The notes under the pieces are model-generated. The model was not told the DNA's origin. It made no database searches and saw nothing but the letters and a program-made list of their open reading frames with translations. From Coemansia sp. RSA 922 (taxonomy: Eukaryota; Kickxellomycota; Kickxellomycetes; Kickxellales; Kickxellaceae), in the NCBI GenBank assembly GCA_027577415.1, contig JANBQS010000385.1:1-19264 (forward strand): a DNA stretch of 19,264 nucleotides. Direction: 5' to 3'. A program made the position numbers and the translations under genes. Numbering within the stretch: the stretch's first letter is position 1; every line of letters starts with the position of its first letter. Shown in pieces: positions 8,369 through 17,600 of the stretch.

Positions 8369-8483
8369 TTAAGAAGAAAAAAAAATGGCGAAAGTAGAAA
8401 GAAGGTTTGTGCACTAAGCCTACTGGAGCCCAGTATGGGGGGGGGGGGACACAACCCAGATGACGTCGTTGCATTGGAGCCCT
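8369..8483. repeat. Short motif cluster shared with 14514-14562
   Basis: In order on the plus strand: TTAAGAAGAAAAAAAA (from 8369), TGGAGCCCAGTATGGGG (from 8424) and GTCGTTGCATTGGAGCCCT (8465-8483). All three have near-copies at 14514-14562 in a different order. The last one overlaps the stop codon of the frameshifted F-box-like gene. Confidence 0.5.
8437..8448. repeat. G12 homopolymer
   Basis: Twelve consecutive G on the plus strand, downstream of the frameshifted F-box-like gene. The exact length may be uncertain because such runs are error-prone. Confidence 0.9.
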
Positions 8484-10226
8484 AGTTCGCTACCGTTGCC
8501 CTTTTGGCTTGTGCCGTTTTGACATTGGGAATAAAATTGCTCCACCCTCCGAATAGCAAGCGCCGCAGCCGAGTCGCATGTTGTCTGTAGCCGTTTGAGG
8601 CAATCATCTCCTTCATGTGCGCCATGAACAGCTTGCGAGAGTTTGCCGGAACGGCCACGTAGTCGAAATTTGGGCATATCAAGGCCAACAACAGCGCCCA
8701 CTTGACCGCGATTTTAACATCAAAGTCGGAGTCGGAATTAATACGCCAGCAACGGAACCACTTGCCCATGGGTGGGTATTTTGCTATCACGTATGCAGGG
8801 AGGTTGTGTTTGGCAATGCTTCTGGGCAACGGGTCAAACGGTAAGACTTTGGAACATAGATGCGAGAGAAGTGGGAGAACTTTGACCAGCGCGATGACGT
8901 CCAAAACATGGATACGCGTATGCGTCAGTTCAAGGGCCTGAATACACTTGTGTTCGCCGAGTGTCGTCGTTATCGGCCCAAGTCTTGGATGGGACATCAG
9001 CGTAGTGAACTGTCGAACTGGTGCGTTTGGACCAATAGTTAACCCAAACTTCATGTATTCGAACTCCGAAGCGGATCTGGGCTCTGGTAGGTCATAGTTC
9101 CACCCTAGATTGACAGACTGGAGTCTCGGATGACTCGTGGGCGTAAATACCATGTTATCCCTAAGCACAGTAATCGTGTTTAAGGTCAGGTACATGTTCA
9201 GCCACTCGAATGTGGCAGCATTGCCCCGGAAAGGCGTGTCATCGCCAATAGAGCTCGCTAGTACGAGGCTCAGATACCGAAGACGGGGGAAGGGTAATGC
9301 GCCAGGAAATGTTGGCCCCATTGACGAATCCGTACACTGCCTGGTTCCAAGAATCAGCTTGTACAGGCAGGGGTACTGAACATAGCTGCCGTCGGCGTTT
9401 TGAATGAGACCAGTCATATTCTCGTTTCGCTGCAAATAAATGTTCAGGAATTGCAATGTCGGCGCGTTGTGCCGTGCCAAATGCACCATCGGCTCAAACT
9501 CAAATCCATTGACATCCATGTATACCAGGCGACGAATAGTAATCAAAGATGAGTCCAAGTATATCGGCCTACTAAGGTAGATAAACTCCATATCGCATAT
9601 AGACTGGCAGATCTGCGAGGCTAGACTATTGAATTGCTGGCTCGGGAGACGTGTTTCGATGGAAATTTTGCGCGTTGACTTTAAACCTTTTGTACCATAG
9701 GCGCTATCTGCTTAATATGACGTACAAACGCGCGGATATTTGCCCCAATATCTTGCGGAGCAGTCACATCGTCTGCGGAATGCTCCGATTTACGAGCAAA
9801 GTCAAACTTGAAACACAGCGAACGAACCTTTGGAAACGTATAGTCGACGTAGGGCTTACGCAACAGCGCCTTGAGCGCGAGTCCATTGTAGATATGATCC
9901 TCGCCTAATTCGATACGCAGAATTTTGGCATTTAAGTGTGTAGGAAATTTACTACGGATGAGACAACCCAACCACGTAGATCCCACTACCCAGACTTTGT
10001 CAGACACTTTATCAATTTCCAAAGTGTGTTGTGTCCAACAACAGCGCAAGATAGCGACTGCACGAAAGCAATGGCAGACACTTAATAGCGGCAGTAGTAG
10101 GCCCACATGTCCTTTGGAGCCTTCAATGACCCTATCAAACTGCAGACGGCTCCTACCTACGACATGGCCTACAATGGATTCAATGATATGAAGTGGGAGT
10201 ATCTGGATAAGTGGAACACGATGCAT
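8482..10226 (-). pseudogene. Frameshifted F-box-like/LRR-like family member (paralogue of 12678-14438)
   Basis: Two overlapping minus-strand frames make one protein. The first runs from the ATG at 10226 (MHRVPLIQILPLHIIESIVG) to a stop at 9681-9683. The second is open from about 9690 to the stop at 8482-8484. The paralogue carries the corresponding parts in one frame. Shared blocks are LPLHIIE.IV..V, SRL.FD, YV..TFPKVRS, AFVR.I....PM, LPSQ.F, MTGLIQN..GSY.QYPCL, FPGA.PFP.LR, GDDT.FRGNAA, NAPVR, LPAYVIA, CPNFDY and RLRRLLFGGW. The frames differ as if one base were lost (or two gained) within the A/T-rich stretch 9680-9695. About eight residues before LPSQQF are also missing compared with the paralogue. 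It may be a pseudogene or an assembly error; the paralogue has no intron there. The N-terminal LPLHIIESIV segment resembles an F-box; function unknown. Confidence 0.7.
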
Positions 10227-10654
10227 TTTGAGGGGGTGGCAGCAAGTAAGGAATAAAGCAGATGCAAATGAGTGAGACAATTAATTAAAAGGTAGCTATT
10301 CAACGAGCGCCGTACAAGTAAAATATCCATGTACAGAAATACAATTATGGACATTGAGAGCCGATGTCTTCCAATGTGTGGTTCCGGAAAGTTCGAATTA
10401 AGAATACAGGTCGCTGCGCCACTGGCCGCAGCCACTACCCCAACACATCACTATAGGTTGCCGACGCTTACGTGTACAACAATCGAGTGTATAAAAGGCT
10501 TGATTTGGCTCTGGCTCTCTCTTTCGTTGAACCACCATCGGTTTATAACAAAAAGTTTTATATCATTCATTTCTCTTTCCCTTTATATCTGCACTCAAGT
10601 GAAATATTTACAAACCCGAGCCAATCCACTACACAGGAGTAAGAATTTGACACA
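10227..10654. other. Intergenic divergent promoter region, 428 bases
   Basis: It separates the divergent F-box-like copy and the recombinase-like ORF. It holds a TATA box for the plus-strand gene (10490-10497), followed by a pyrimidine-rich stretch (about 10505-10600) of the kind common around fungal transcription starts. No other coding sequence was recognised. Confidence 0.5.
10490..10497 (+). promoter_or_regulatory. TATA box (TATAAAAG)
   Basis: A consensus TATAAAAG about 157 bases upstream of the ATG at 10655, followed by a CT-rich tract. It suggests that the recombinase-like ORF is transcribed. Confidence 0.5.
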
Positions 10655-11206
10655 ATGTATTTTGATGGATATTATGAAGAACTAAATGGTAAGGCGCTAA
10701 TAGACGATATTATTCGCAGGATTAGCACCACAGAGGAGGGCGAAAATGTGGAGAACAAACCAATTTCTGCTGCACTTCCTACAATACTATTTGATTATAA
10801 CAGTGTCTCAGTGGCTAATTCAATAGCGATAGCTGCTGGCACCACTCAGACATCCACACAGACGGTGCTACCAATGAATTCAAGTCGACGAAGCGTTGTT
10901 CGCAATGGTCTCTTACGCCATGGCTTTTCAGAATCGGCCATTACCGCATACTTTGACCAGTTCACTGACAGCACCAACTACACCTATGACTTTATGTGGG
11001 ATGTTTGGGTGAAGTGGTGTGAAGAAAAAGGTGTAGAACATTGTCAAAGGGCTGATGTGAATTTAGAGGCCTATATTTTTGACAGTGGATGGGGAGAGAC
11101 TCGCCAGCAGTCAGCAAGAGGTCATATTAAACTTGTCTGGTCGATTGTTGAGGGATGTCCACCGCCCCAAAAAGGCCTTAGTATGGTGAAGCGCAGTCGT
11201 AGCTAA
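10655..11206 (+). CDS. Orphan tyrosine-recombinase core-binding (SAM-like) domain protein
   Basis: A 183-residue ORF. Residues 78-168 look like the N-terminal SAM-like core-binding domain of tyrosine recombinases found in fungal DIRS- or Crypton-type elements. Visible features are LLRHGFSESAITAYF, then TNYTYDFMWDVWVKWCEEKG, then a helix with TRQQSARGHIKLVWSIVEG. No catalytic domain follows: the Arg, His-x-x-Arg and Tyr of the active site are absent, and the frame stops 15 residues after the core-binding domain. It cannot be a recombinase as it stands. It is either a decayed element or a retained DNA-binding domain. A TATA box upstream and an AATAAA 64 nt downstream favour a transcribed unit. 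The first 77 residues are not recognised. The family call is by pattern and is moderate. Confidence 0.5.
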   Translation: MYFDGYYEELNGKALIDDIIRRISTTEEGENVENKPISAALPTILFDYNSVSVANSIAIAAGTTQTSTQTVLPMNSSRRSVVRNGLLRHGFSESAITAYFDQFTDSTNYTYDFMWDVWVKWCEEKGVEHCQRADVNLEAYIFDSGWGETRQQSARGHIKLVWSIVEGCPPPQKGLSMVKRSRS

Positions 11207-11269
11207 AAGTTTCCATTTGTGGCAAATGTGTTTGCCTGATTTAATAGTATCATGTTCCTGTCGGTACTG

Positions 11270-11275
11270 AATAAA
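11270..11275 (+). terminator. Poly(A) signal AATAAA for the recombinase-like ORF
   Basis: AATAAA on the plus strand 64 bases after the stop at 11204-11206. Confidence 0.5.
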
Positions 11276-11489
11276 TGAATTGCATGAAGTTTGTAAACAA
11301 GGCAAAGCAAATAATATTGTGTATATTGTGACATCATGAACATGTTGCAAATTCATTTATATAGTATCGGGTAGATTAGAAAATGAGTATATTTCTTGGA
11401 CAATAACGTTGATGTTGCCTAGTATGCCAAAATAAAATATACTAGCAATGAATGCGCGAAGGGTCATCAAAACATTTATAGCAAATATG

Positions 11490-12185
11490 CTACTCCTCGG
11501 GCGTCTCGAGCGTATCGTGCAGCATGGTCATGCCAGTAGAGGGGCGGCCAAACCAAAAGCGCGTGGGCTCCATGGCAGCGGCGTTGATGGCCCTGAACAT
11601 GGTGTGCATCACCCTCAGCATCATCCTCATGGCGTTCTGGGGCACGGGAGTCAGCTGGATGCCGTACTGGCAGCTCATAGGCGCAGACGGGATAACAGAG
11701 GCTCCCGCAGGTGGGACAGCGGCAGAGGTTCCAGAGACAGCAGCACCCGCTTCAGGCGCTCCAGCAGCAGCAGTTCCAGCATCAGAGGTTCCGGCAACAG
11801 AGACCCCCGCCCCAGTAATCGAGTCAACGGTGCACACGGGGAGGTACCACACGTCGCCAGACTGGACGACGTTCATCGACAGATGGGTGAACTTGTTCAT
11901 CGTTGGATCAAACACCTCAGTGATCATGACGGGCGTAGTGGTATCAACGCTCGACACGCGGGACATGTCAAAGTACGAGATCAGGCGAGACAGCAGCGAC
12001 TGAGTCAGCGAGCTCAGCATCTGGGACACTTGGGGCATCTGCGGCAGTTGGCCACTGGCGACATTGGCGACAGGAGTGTCGGCGACTTTTGGAGCAGGGC
12101 TGGTGGTGTCGCCGGCAGGCATGGGGCTGGTCTGAGCCAGAGCAGCGACGGCAAGGCAAGAGATGGCGGCAAAGGAGGTCTTCAT
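11490..12185 (-). CDS. Secreted Ala/Gly/Pro-rich protein of unknown function
   Basis: A 231-residue ORF with a clear signal peptide (MKTSFAAISCLAVAALA, cleavage likely before QTSP). A Thr/Pro/Ala-rich stretch (about 18-45) follows. A conserved-looking core (about 50-125) contains LSRLISYFDMSRVSSVDT and VWYLPVCTVDS. Then comes a low-complexity Ala/Gly/Ser linker (about 126-168). A C-terminal part starts at MSCQYGIQLTPVP and has a Met-rich helix (MRMMLRVMHTMF). There are only two Cys in the mature part, one on each side of the linker, so a disulfide between the halves is possible. I do not recognise the family. A TATA box lies about 100 bases upstream. The opposite strand is also long and open here; the signal peptide and TATA box make this strand the real one. 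Confidence 0.72.
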   Translation of the reverse strand: MKTSFAAISCLAVAALAQTSPMPAGDTTSPAPKVADTPVANVASGQLPQMPQVSQMLSSLTQSLLSRLISYFDMSRVSSVDTTTPVMITEVFDPTMNKFTHLSMNVVQSGDVWYLPVCTVDSITGAGVSVAGTSDAGTAAAGAPEAGAAVSGTSAAVPPAGASVIPSAPMSCQYGIQLTPVPQNAMRMMLRVMHTMFRAINAAAMEPTRFWFGRPSTGMTMLHDTLETPEE

Positions 12186-12285
12186 GGTGAGTAGCTTTTT
12201 TGCTGTTGAAAAGTGTCGTTAGGTATAAAAAAGGCAGGCAAGTGCTGGTGCTGAATCTAAAAGCTGAATAGGGCAGAGCACGCCG

Positions 12286-12293
12286 TATTTATA
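12286..12293 (-). promoter_or_regulatory. TATA box (TATAAATA) of the secreted-protein gene
   Basis: The minus strand reads AGTATAAATACGG, about 100 bases upstream of the ATG at 12185. Confidence 0.55.
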
Positions 12294-12560
12294 CTGACAT
12301 TTCCAAACGGCATGGTCACAGGTAGAAAACATTTGCTGATATCCATCGTCGTGGCTTTATAGTTTGAACTGTGCTACTGCTATCATCGCGAAAAATGATC
12401 TTTCTGTGTGGAAGCTGCGGAGCTAGGTATCACTCGCAGATATTGGTGCCTACCCACAGTAAGCGCGAGAAATCGGTGACTGTGATATAGGCATTAGGGC
12501 AGCGATTCTCATTGCTTTAGACTCTGGATGACCAGAAATAATCGGGGCCACTAAGCAACT

Positions 12561-12566
12561 TTTATT
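12561..12566 (-). terminator. Poly(A) signal AATAAA for the F-box-like gene
   Basis: TTTATT on the plus strand, about 112 bases beyond the stop codon at 12678. Confidence 0.4.
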
Positions 12567-12677
12567 GACAACTTGCGATCGACAGTCCAAGGTACCACAT
12601 GAATACGCAATTGCTTACAAGTGTTGCAAAGAGCTATGTTAAACAAAAATATAACAGCTCGCGCTACTCTGGATATG

Positions 12678-14438
12678 CTACCAGCTCCAACTTTCGACCA
12701 ATGCTTCCCTCTCCGCTGCCTGAATTGTTTTAATGCTGCGGATTTCGTTTCTCCATCCGCCAAATAACAAGCGCCGCAACCGAACTGCATATGGTCTAAA
12801 TCCGTCAGTAGTAATCATCTCTTTCATATGCGCCATGAATAGCTCGTAATCCATTTCAACCACTGCAGCGTAGTCAAAATTAGGGCAAACCAACGCCAAC
12901 AAAAGCACACAACGTACAGCGTTCTTGATATCATCAAGAGTGCGGATTAACAAGTGCCAGCAACGAAAACGCTTTCCTGTTAGAGCATGGTTTGCAATTA
13001 CGTAGGCAGGTAACGCGTGTTTGGCAACTCTGTTGGGCCGTGGACCAAGAGTGGAAAACGAGGAGTGTAGATCTGACAGCAGAGGGAGTGCACTGACCAA
13101 TGCAATGGCATCCCAGAGATTCAAGCGAAATGCTCCTAGATGTAGAACTTGGATGCAGGTATACTCGCCCAACATCAAGTGTACGGATCGAAGCCCAGAT
13201 CCAACAAATGGGCCAAATAAGAATCGCACTGGAGCATTAGTACCAATGCTTAGTATAAACCGCAAATAGTCGGCATCCGATTCAAAGAGTCTTGGTTCAG
13301 ATTCCACATCCAGTTGTACTTTGACGCACTGAAGTCTTGGGTGACTGACTGGTGTAAAAACCTTGTACTCTCGAAGGACCCTAAGTGTCGCAGGAGTCGG
13401 GGCAAGGGCAAGAGATGCCAGTATGGCCGCATTGCCCCTAAACACCGTATCGTCGCCAAAAGGGTACATATCTCCAATATCCAGTCGCCGGAGATTTGGA
13501 AATGGGACTGCACCAGGAAACACTGGCTGCTGCAACTCGTCTAATCCTTGTGGACCAGCTAACTTGAACGCGTGTAGGCAAGGGTACTGTATATAGCTGC
13601 CGTTGACGTTTTGGATGAGACCAGTCATGTCTATAGTCGCATCTACATCGATATCCAGAAGCTGTAGTGTCGAGGCATTACGTCGGGCCAGCTCCATTAT
13701 CTGCTCACCACCGTCATTAAAGTCTATGGTCGTATATACCAGTTTGCACAGTCCACTTTGTCTCTGATCAATAATAACCGACTGATAATAGAACTCGTAG
13801 TCAATATTCGTCACACGTCGGCTGAGCTGCGCAACCAGGTTATCGAACCTCTGAGAAGGGAGCTGGCGTTGATTAAAGCCATGGAATAATGTCGTAATGC
13901 GAATTTCTTTCGTCATGGGTGTCAGCAGCCTAATCCGCCGCACAAACGCGCTAATGTTGGACTCGATATCAGATGATGCAGTCATATTGTCCGTTAGCTG
14001 CTCTTCCACTGACGGCATAGAAAACATGAAACTGATCGAGCGAACCTTTGGAAAGGTGCAGTTGACATAGGGCTCGCACGACAGTTCCTTCAACGCGTCC
14101 CCGCTGTAGATATCATGCACATTCAAGTTAATGGTCAGATCTTTGGCGTATAGGTGGGCAGGAAGACCGGTGTCTTTAACATAAGTCTGCAGCCAATACG
14201 GCCTGGGCCGATATTCATCCGAAATGGAAAGTCGCATCTTGTATACCCCGAAAAGATGCGTAAGTGTAGGCGACCAAAAACTGGCGCAAGTATCCAATAG
14301 CGGCATTAGCAGCCTCGCGTATTCCTCAGAGCCTTTGTAGACATGGTCAAACTTTAGACGGCTGCTACCTGCGACGTAGTCCACTATTAGCTCGATAATG
14401 TGGAGCGGGAGGATCTTAAAAGGAGACAAGAGATGCAT
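12678..14438 (-). CDS. F-box-like/LRR-like protein, lineage-specific family (intact copy)
   Basis: A 586-residue intronless ORF. The start is the ATG at 14438-14436 (MHLLSPFKILPLHIIELIVD), at the same place as in the paralogue. Residues 9-25 (ILPLHIIELIVDYVAGS) resemble an F-box first helix, the region that would bind Skp1. The rest is a series of Leu-rich units such as FPNLRRLDIGDM, HPRLQCVKVQLDV and CIQVLHLGAFRLNLWDAIALV. Each is preceded by a hydrophobic strand, as in irregular leucine-rich repeats. The C-terminal signature is CPNFDYAAV..FMAHMKEMI and RLRRLLFGGW. If it is an F-box protein it would present substrates to an SCF ubiquitin ligase; this is inference from layout only. From memory, proteins of this pattern are very numerous in Coemansia-like fungi. 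A frameshifted copy lies 4 kb away on the same strand. Confidence 0.75.
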   Translation of the reverse strand: MHLLSPFKILPLHIIELIVDYVAGSSRLKFDHVYKGSEEYARLLMPLLDTCASFWSPTLTHLFGVYKMRLSISDEYRPRPYWLQTYVKDTGLPAHLYAKDLTINLNVHDIYSGDALKELSCEPYVNCTFPKVRSISFMFSMPSVEEQLTDNMTASSDIESNISAFVRRIRLLTPMTKEIRITTLFHGFNQRQLPSQRFDNLVAQLSRRVTNIDYEFYYQSVIIDQRQSGLCKLVYTTIDFNDGGEQIMELARRNASTLQLLDIDVDATIDMTGLIQNVNGSYIQYPCLHAFKLAGPQGLDELQQPVFPGAVPFPNLRRLDIGDMYPFGDDTVFRGNAAILASLALAPTPATLRVLREYKVFTPVSHPRLQCVKVQLDVESEPRLFESDADYLRFILSIGTNAPVRFLFGPFVGSGLRSVHLMLGEYTCIQVLHLGAFRLNLWDAIALVSALPLLSDLHSSFSTLGPRPNRVAKHALPAYVIANHALTGKRFRCWHLLIRTLDDIKNAVRCVLLLALVCPNFDYAAVVEMDYELFMAHMKEMITTDGFRPYAVRLRRLLFGGWRNEIRSIKTIQAAEREALVESWSW

Positions 14439-14513
14439 TATCAACAATAAAGCTAAATAGACAACTAAACTTAGTCAAGCCCCCCTCCCTACAAAAATCT
14501 CGACGATATTGAA

Positions 14514-14562
14514 GTCGTTGTATTGGAGCCCTGTATGGGCACGATCTTAAGAAGAAAAAAAA
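14514..14562. repeat. Short motif cluster shared with 8369-8483
   Basis: GTCGTTGTATTGGAGCCCT (14514-14532) matches 8465-8483 at 18 of 19 positions and runs on into GTATGGG. TTAAGAAGAAAAAAAA (14547-14562) matches 8369-8384 exactly. Both clusters lie next to members of the F-box-like family. Confidence 0.5.
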
Positions 14563-14670
14563 CACCCTATATAAAAATGGTGACATGCTCACATGCCCAG
14601 AGGTGTAGTAAATAGATGTGGCATATTTAAGCGCACATGTAACTGAAAAAAAAAAGTTGTGGTCTGGAGC

Positions 14671-17600
14671 CTAGTCGACGCCAAGTGTGTTCTTGAGCTT
14701 GACAACGAGCTTCCATTCTTCCATAGTCAAATCATCACGGAAACTCTCCTTGAGGACGTCAATGCTGTCGCGAGTAATTTGTGAGTAGAGCAGATCCTCC
14801 TCGTCAAAGTGGCGACCAAACTTCTTGTCGTGGCCTGGCACTATACTCTCAATGCGGATAGTGAAACCGGCACCGGCTTTGCCTTTACGGACAATATCAA
14901 CTGGCTTGTCGTTAACCTTGATGCTGGTTACTTTGCCCAACGTGATAGGTCTGTGGACATGGGTCACAAGGTTTGTCTTCATTACACAGATAGGAGTTCC
15001 CAGGCGTAAGTGACCTTCCAAAATGTCGACACCAAGCAGGAGACCAGAGCGCGTATTGAAGACGTGTTCCTCGCTGATTATCTTCATGATACAAGGATAG
15101 ATCGCCCGGTCTGCCAGTTCCTTGCGCTTCTGCTCCGCGATCCGAGAGTTGTGCGCCATGTAGTTGTCAACCAAGTGATAGATAATATCCGCCGAGTACA
15201 CCAAGAGGCCAAGCTCCTTGGCCATTCTCTCGGCATCCTTGTCAAATTTAACGTCAAAGCAAAGCATAACCGCGTACTCCTTGGCACGCTCTAGCATGGC
15301 CGATGCGCGGGTAACGTCCTTCTTGTGAACGGGTCCAATGTTGATGCCCGACACAGGGATCTTGGACACACGCAATAATTCCAACAGGGCTTCAAGGGAT
15401 CCCAGAGTAGAAGCCTGCACCCACACTCCGCGTCCAGACTTGTCAATGGCATCATCCAGCCAAGCCAGATCTGACATGAATTCGTCCATCAGCTCCTCCT
15501 CATCGTCGTCGGGACCAATTACCATCAGACGTGAGCCTGCAATGGCCTTCTCCAGACCAGGGGCATAGATCTTCACGCCCATAGCGGCCTTGATCGACTT
15601 GTGGTGGACATAGGCCGACTTGACGCGCATCTCGCGCATGGACTGAGGAGTAAGCAGGGCGCGCACATTGGTGACAATAGGACCGTCCATGCCACAAATA
15701 ATGATCCGGTCACCCACGTGAAGCATTCCATTCGACATAATGACGTCGATCGTCGTACCCAGGCCCTCAATAACCTTGACTTCGAGCACAGTGCACTCCA
15801 GCTCAGAGAAATACATGAGCTGCTTAGACATGCGCTGCTGTGTAAGCGTGACCAACAAATCAAGCATGTCAGGAATGCCCTCGCCCGAGAAGGCTGAGGT
15901 GGGCACCAGCGACACGTACTTGGCAAAGTTCTTGTTCTTGTAGTGCAGCTCGGCGTTCAGGCCCTGCTCGGCAAACTCGACTTTGACTTGAGCGACTCGG
16001 TCCTCAAACAGGCTGACAGTACGATCTGGCTGATTCTTGAAAGTGTCGCGGAATGGGCTGTTGGGATGCTTGTTCCAACCATATATGCAATCAATCTTGT
16101 TGAGAGCAACGATAAAGGGCGTCTTGCGCTCGCGCAGCAGACGCAGCGACTCGAGGGTCTGAGGCTCAAGGCCGTGCATAATATCGACAACAAGAATAGC
16201 GATGTTACACATCGACGAGCCACGCGAGCGAAGGTTGGTGAACGACTCGTGCCCAGGCGTGTCGATAATCAACAAGCCAGGAATCTTGATGTCAATCTTG
16301 CTCGACGGATACATGGCAGCCGTCTTCTTCTCGATAGCATCGGCGGGGAAGAAAGTGGCACCGATCTGCTGCGTAATACCTCCAGCCTCTCCGCCTTGGA
16401 CGTTGGTCTGGCGGATCTTGTCGAGGAGCTTGGTGTTATGCGAGACAGTGTAGTCGCCAAGCAATACGCGCGAGTTGCCATCAAGTGTGAAGCCAAAGTA
16501 CTCTCCCTGACCGATCTCCTCAATGGCAAATACCCAAGAGTTGCTGCAAAGCGCTGCCCACGATTCCGGCGTGCGCTCAGCAGGACGCTTGTGCTCGAGA
16601 CCAGTGAGTGGAGCAAAGGTGCACACTGCCTCACCAGAGATGGATATAGTGCTACCAGCAGCCGATTGAGAAACAGGGCCGACATGGAGCCCAATGGAGC
16701 GAGCAAGACGACGTAGCTGAAGCAAGAATTGCTCGTCCGAGCTGGACACTTCCCAGTGCTCCTCAGCAGCGGAGGCAGCCACAAAGGTGGTGCTGTCGCT
16801 TTCAATGACACCCGCAAGGAACTCCCTTCTGTGGTTCAATGAGGCGGACATGATAGCGTCGGGGATTCTCTTCTCGTCTGTCAAGGCGAACTCTTTAAGG
16901 AGAGCCTTACGAGTGTCCTCAGCGTCGGCACTGGGGATACCATTGGCACCACTGCCAAGCCAGACGCCAAAGAACCTAGCCGTCTCCAGCTCTTGGATGG
17001 ACGTGGGGACAGACCCAAAGGCCCGGGTGATAGCGTCAGTGAAGGGCTGACTGGCGCTGGCGGAGAACTCGACACCATTCACGGGCTTGTACATCGAGCA
17101 CAGATCGGCAGAAGCGCGGTCGGTGCGAACCAAGTCCAAGTACTCCAGAACCGTGCACTGCCACGTCAGCGGCTGCCACTCTGGCAGCGCAGCCAGTGCT
17201 AGCTCCTCGGACTCAAATTCGCCGTAGACTAGCTGACTCGGCTTGTTGGCAGCAGAGTCGATAGCAATCGACTTTGCAACGTACTTGGTTTCAGTGACGC
17301 CATCGACCGTGCGGACGTCGCACTGGACGTAGGGCTTGTGGTTGATAGCCAGCACCAGGACGTGCTCACCGTTGCACACAAAGGAGTCAGCACCATCGCG
17401 CTGGTCAGGCACAACACGGTACAGCACTCCTTCTCCCTTGATCACCGACCCAGGCTGCACAACGCGAGGCGAGTTGTCGTCGCCCATCACTTGGTCTAGC
17501 TCAACAATGTCTTGCACATTGCGAGTGGAGCCGTCCCACATCAGGATAGGCGTGTCGCGGCCCCAGCACTTGCCAGTGTCGACGTGACCCAAGATACAGC

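Larger units (their letters stand above)
12186..12677. other. Intergenic region, 492 bases
   Basis: It contains the core promoter of the secreted-protein gene (TATAAATA at 12286-12293, minus) and the poly(A) signal of the F-box-like gene (12561-12566, minus). Nothing else was recognised. Confidence 0.5.

Noticed and set aside
9591..9700. An intron joining the two frames of the F-box-like copy
   Set aside because: The paralogue has no intron there, and the second frame upstream of LPSQQF still resembles the paralogue (KISIET), so a frameshift is simpler. It is not fully excluded without RNA data.
11448..12194. 248-codon plus-strand ORF opposite the secreted-protein gene
   Set aside because: Its product is Arg/Gly/His-rich and shapeless. 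The minus strand has a signal peptide and a TATA box, so the plus frame is a by-product of composition.
16435..17568. The eIF5B insertion as a spliceosomal intron
   Set aside because: It starts TGCTGG and ends CATAAC on the coding strand (no GT..AG), is fully open in frame, and encodes intein splicing blocks.
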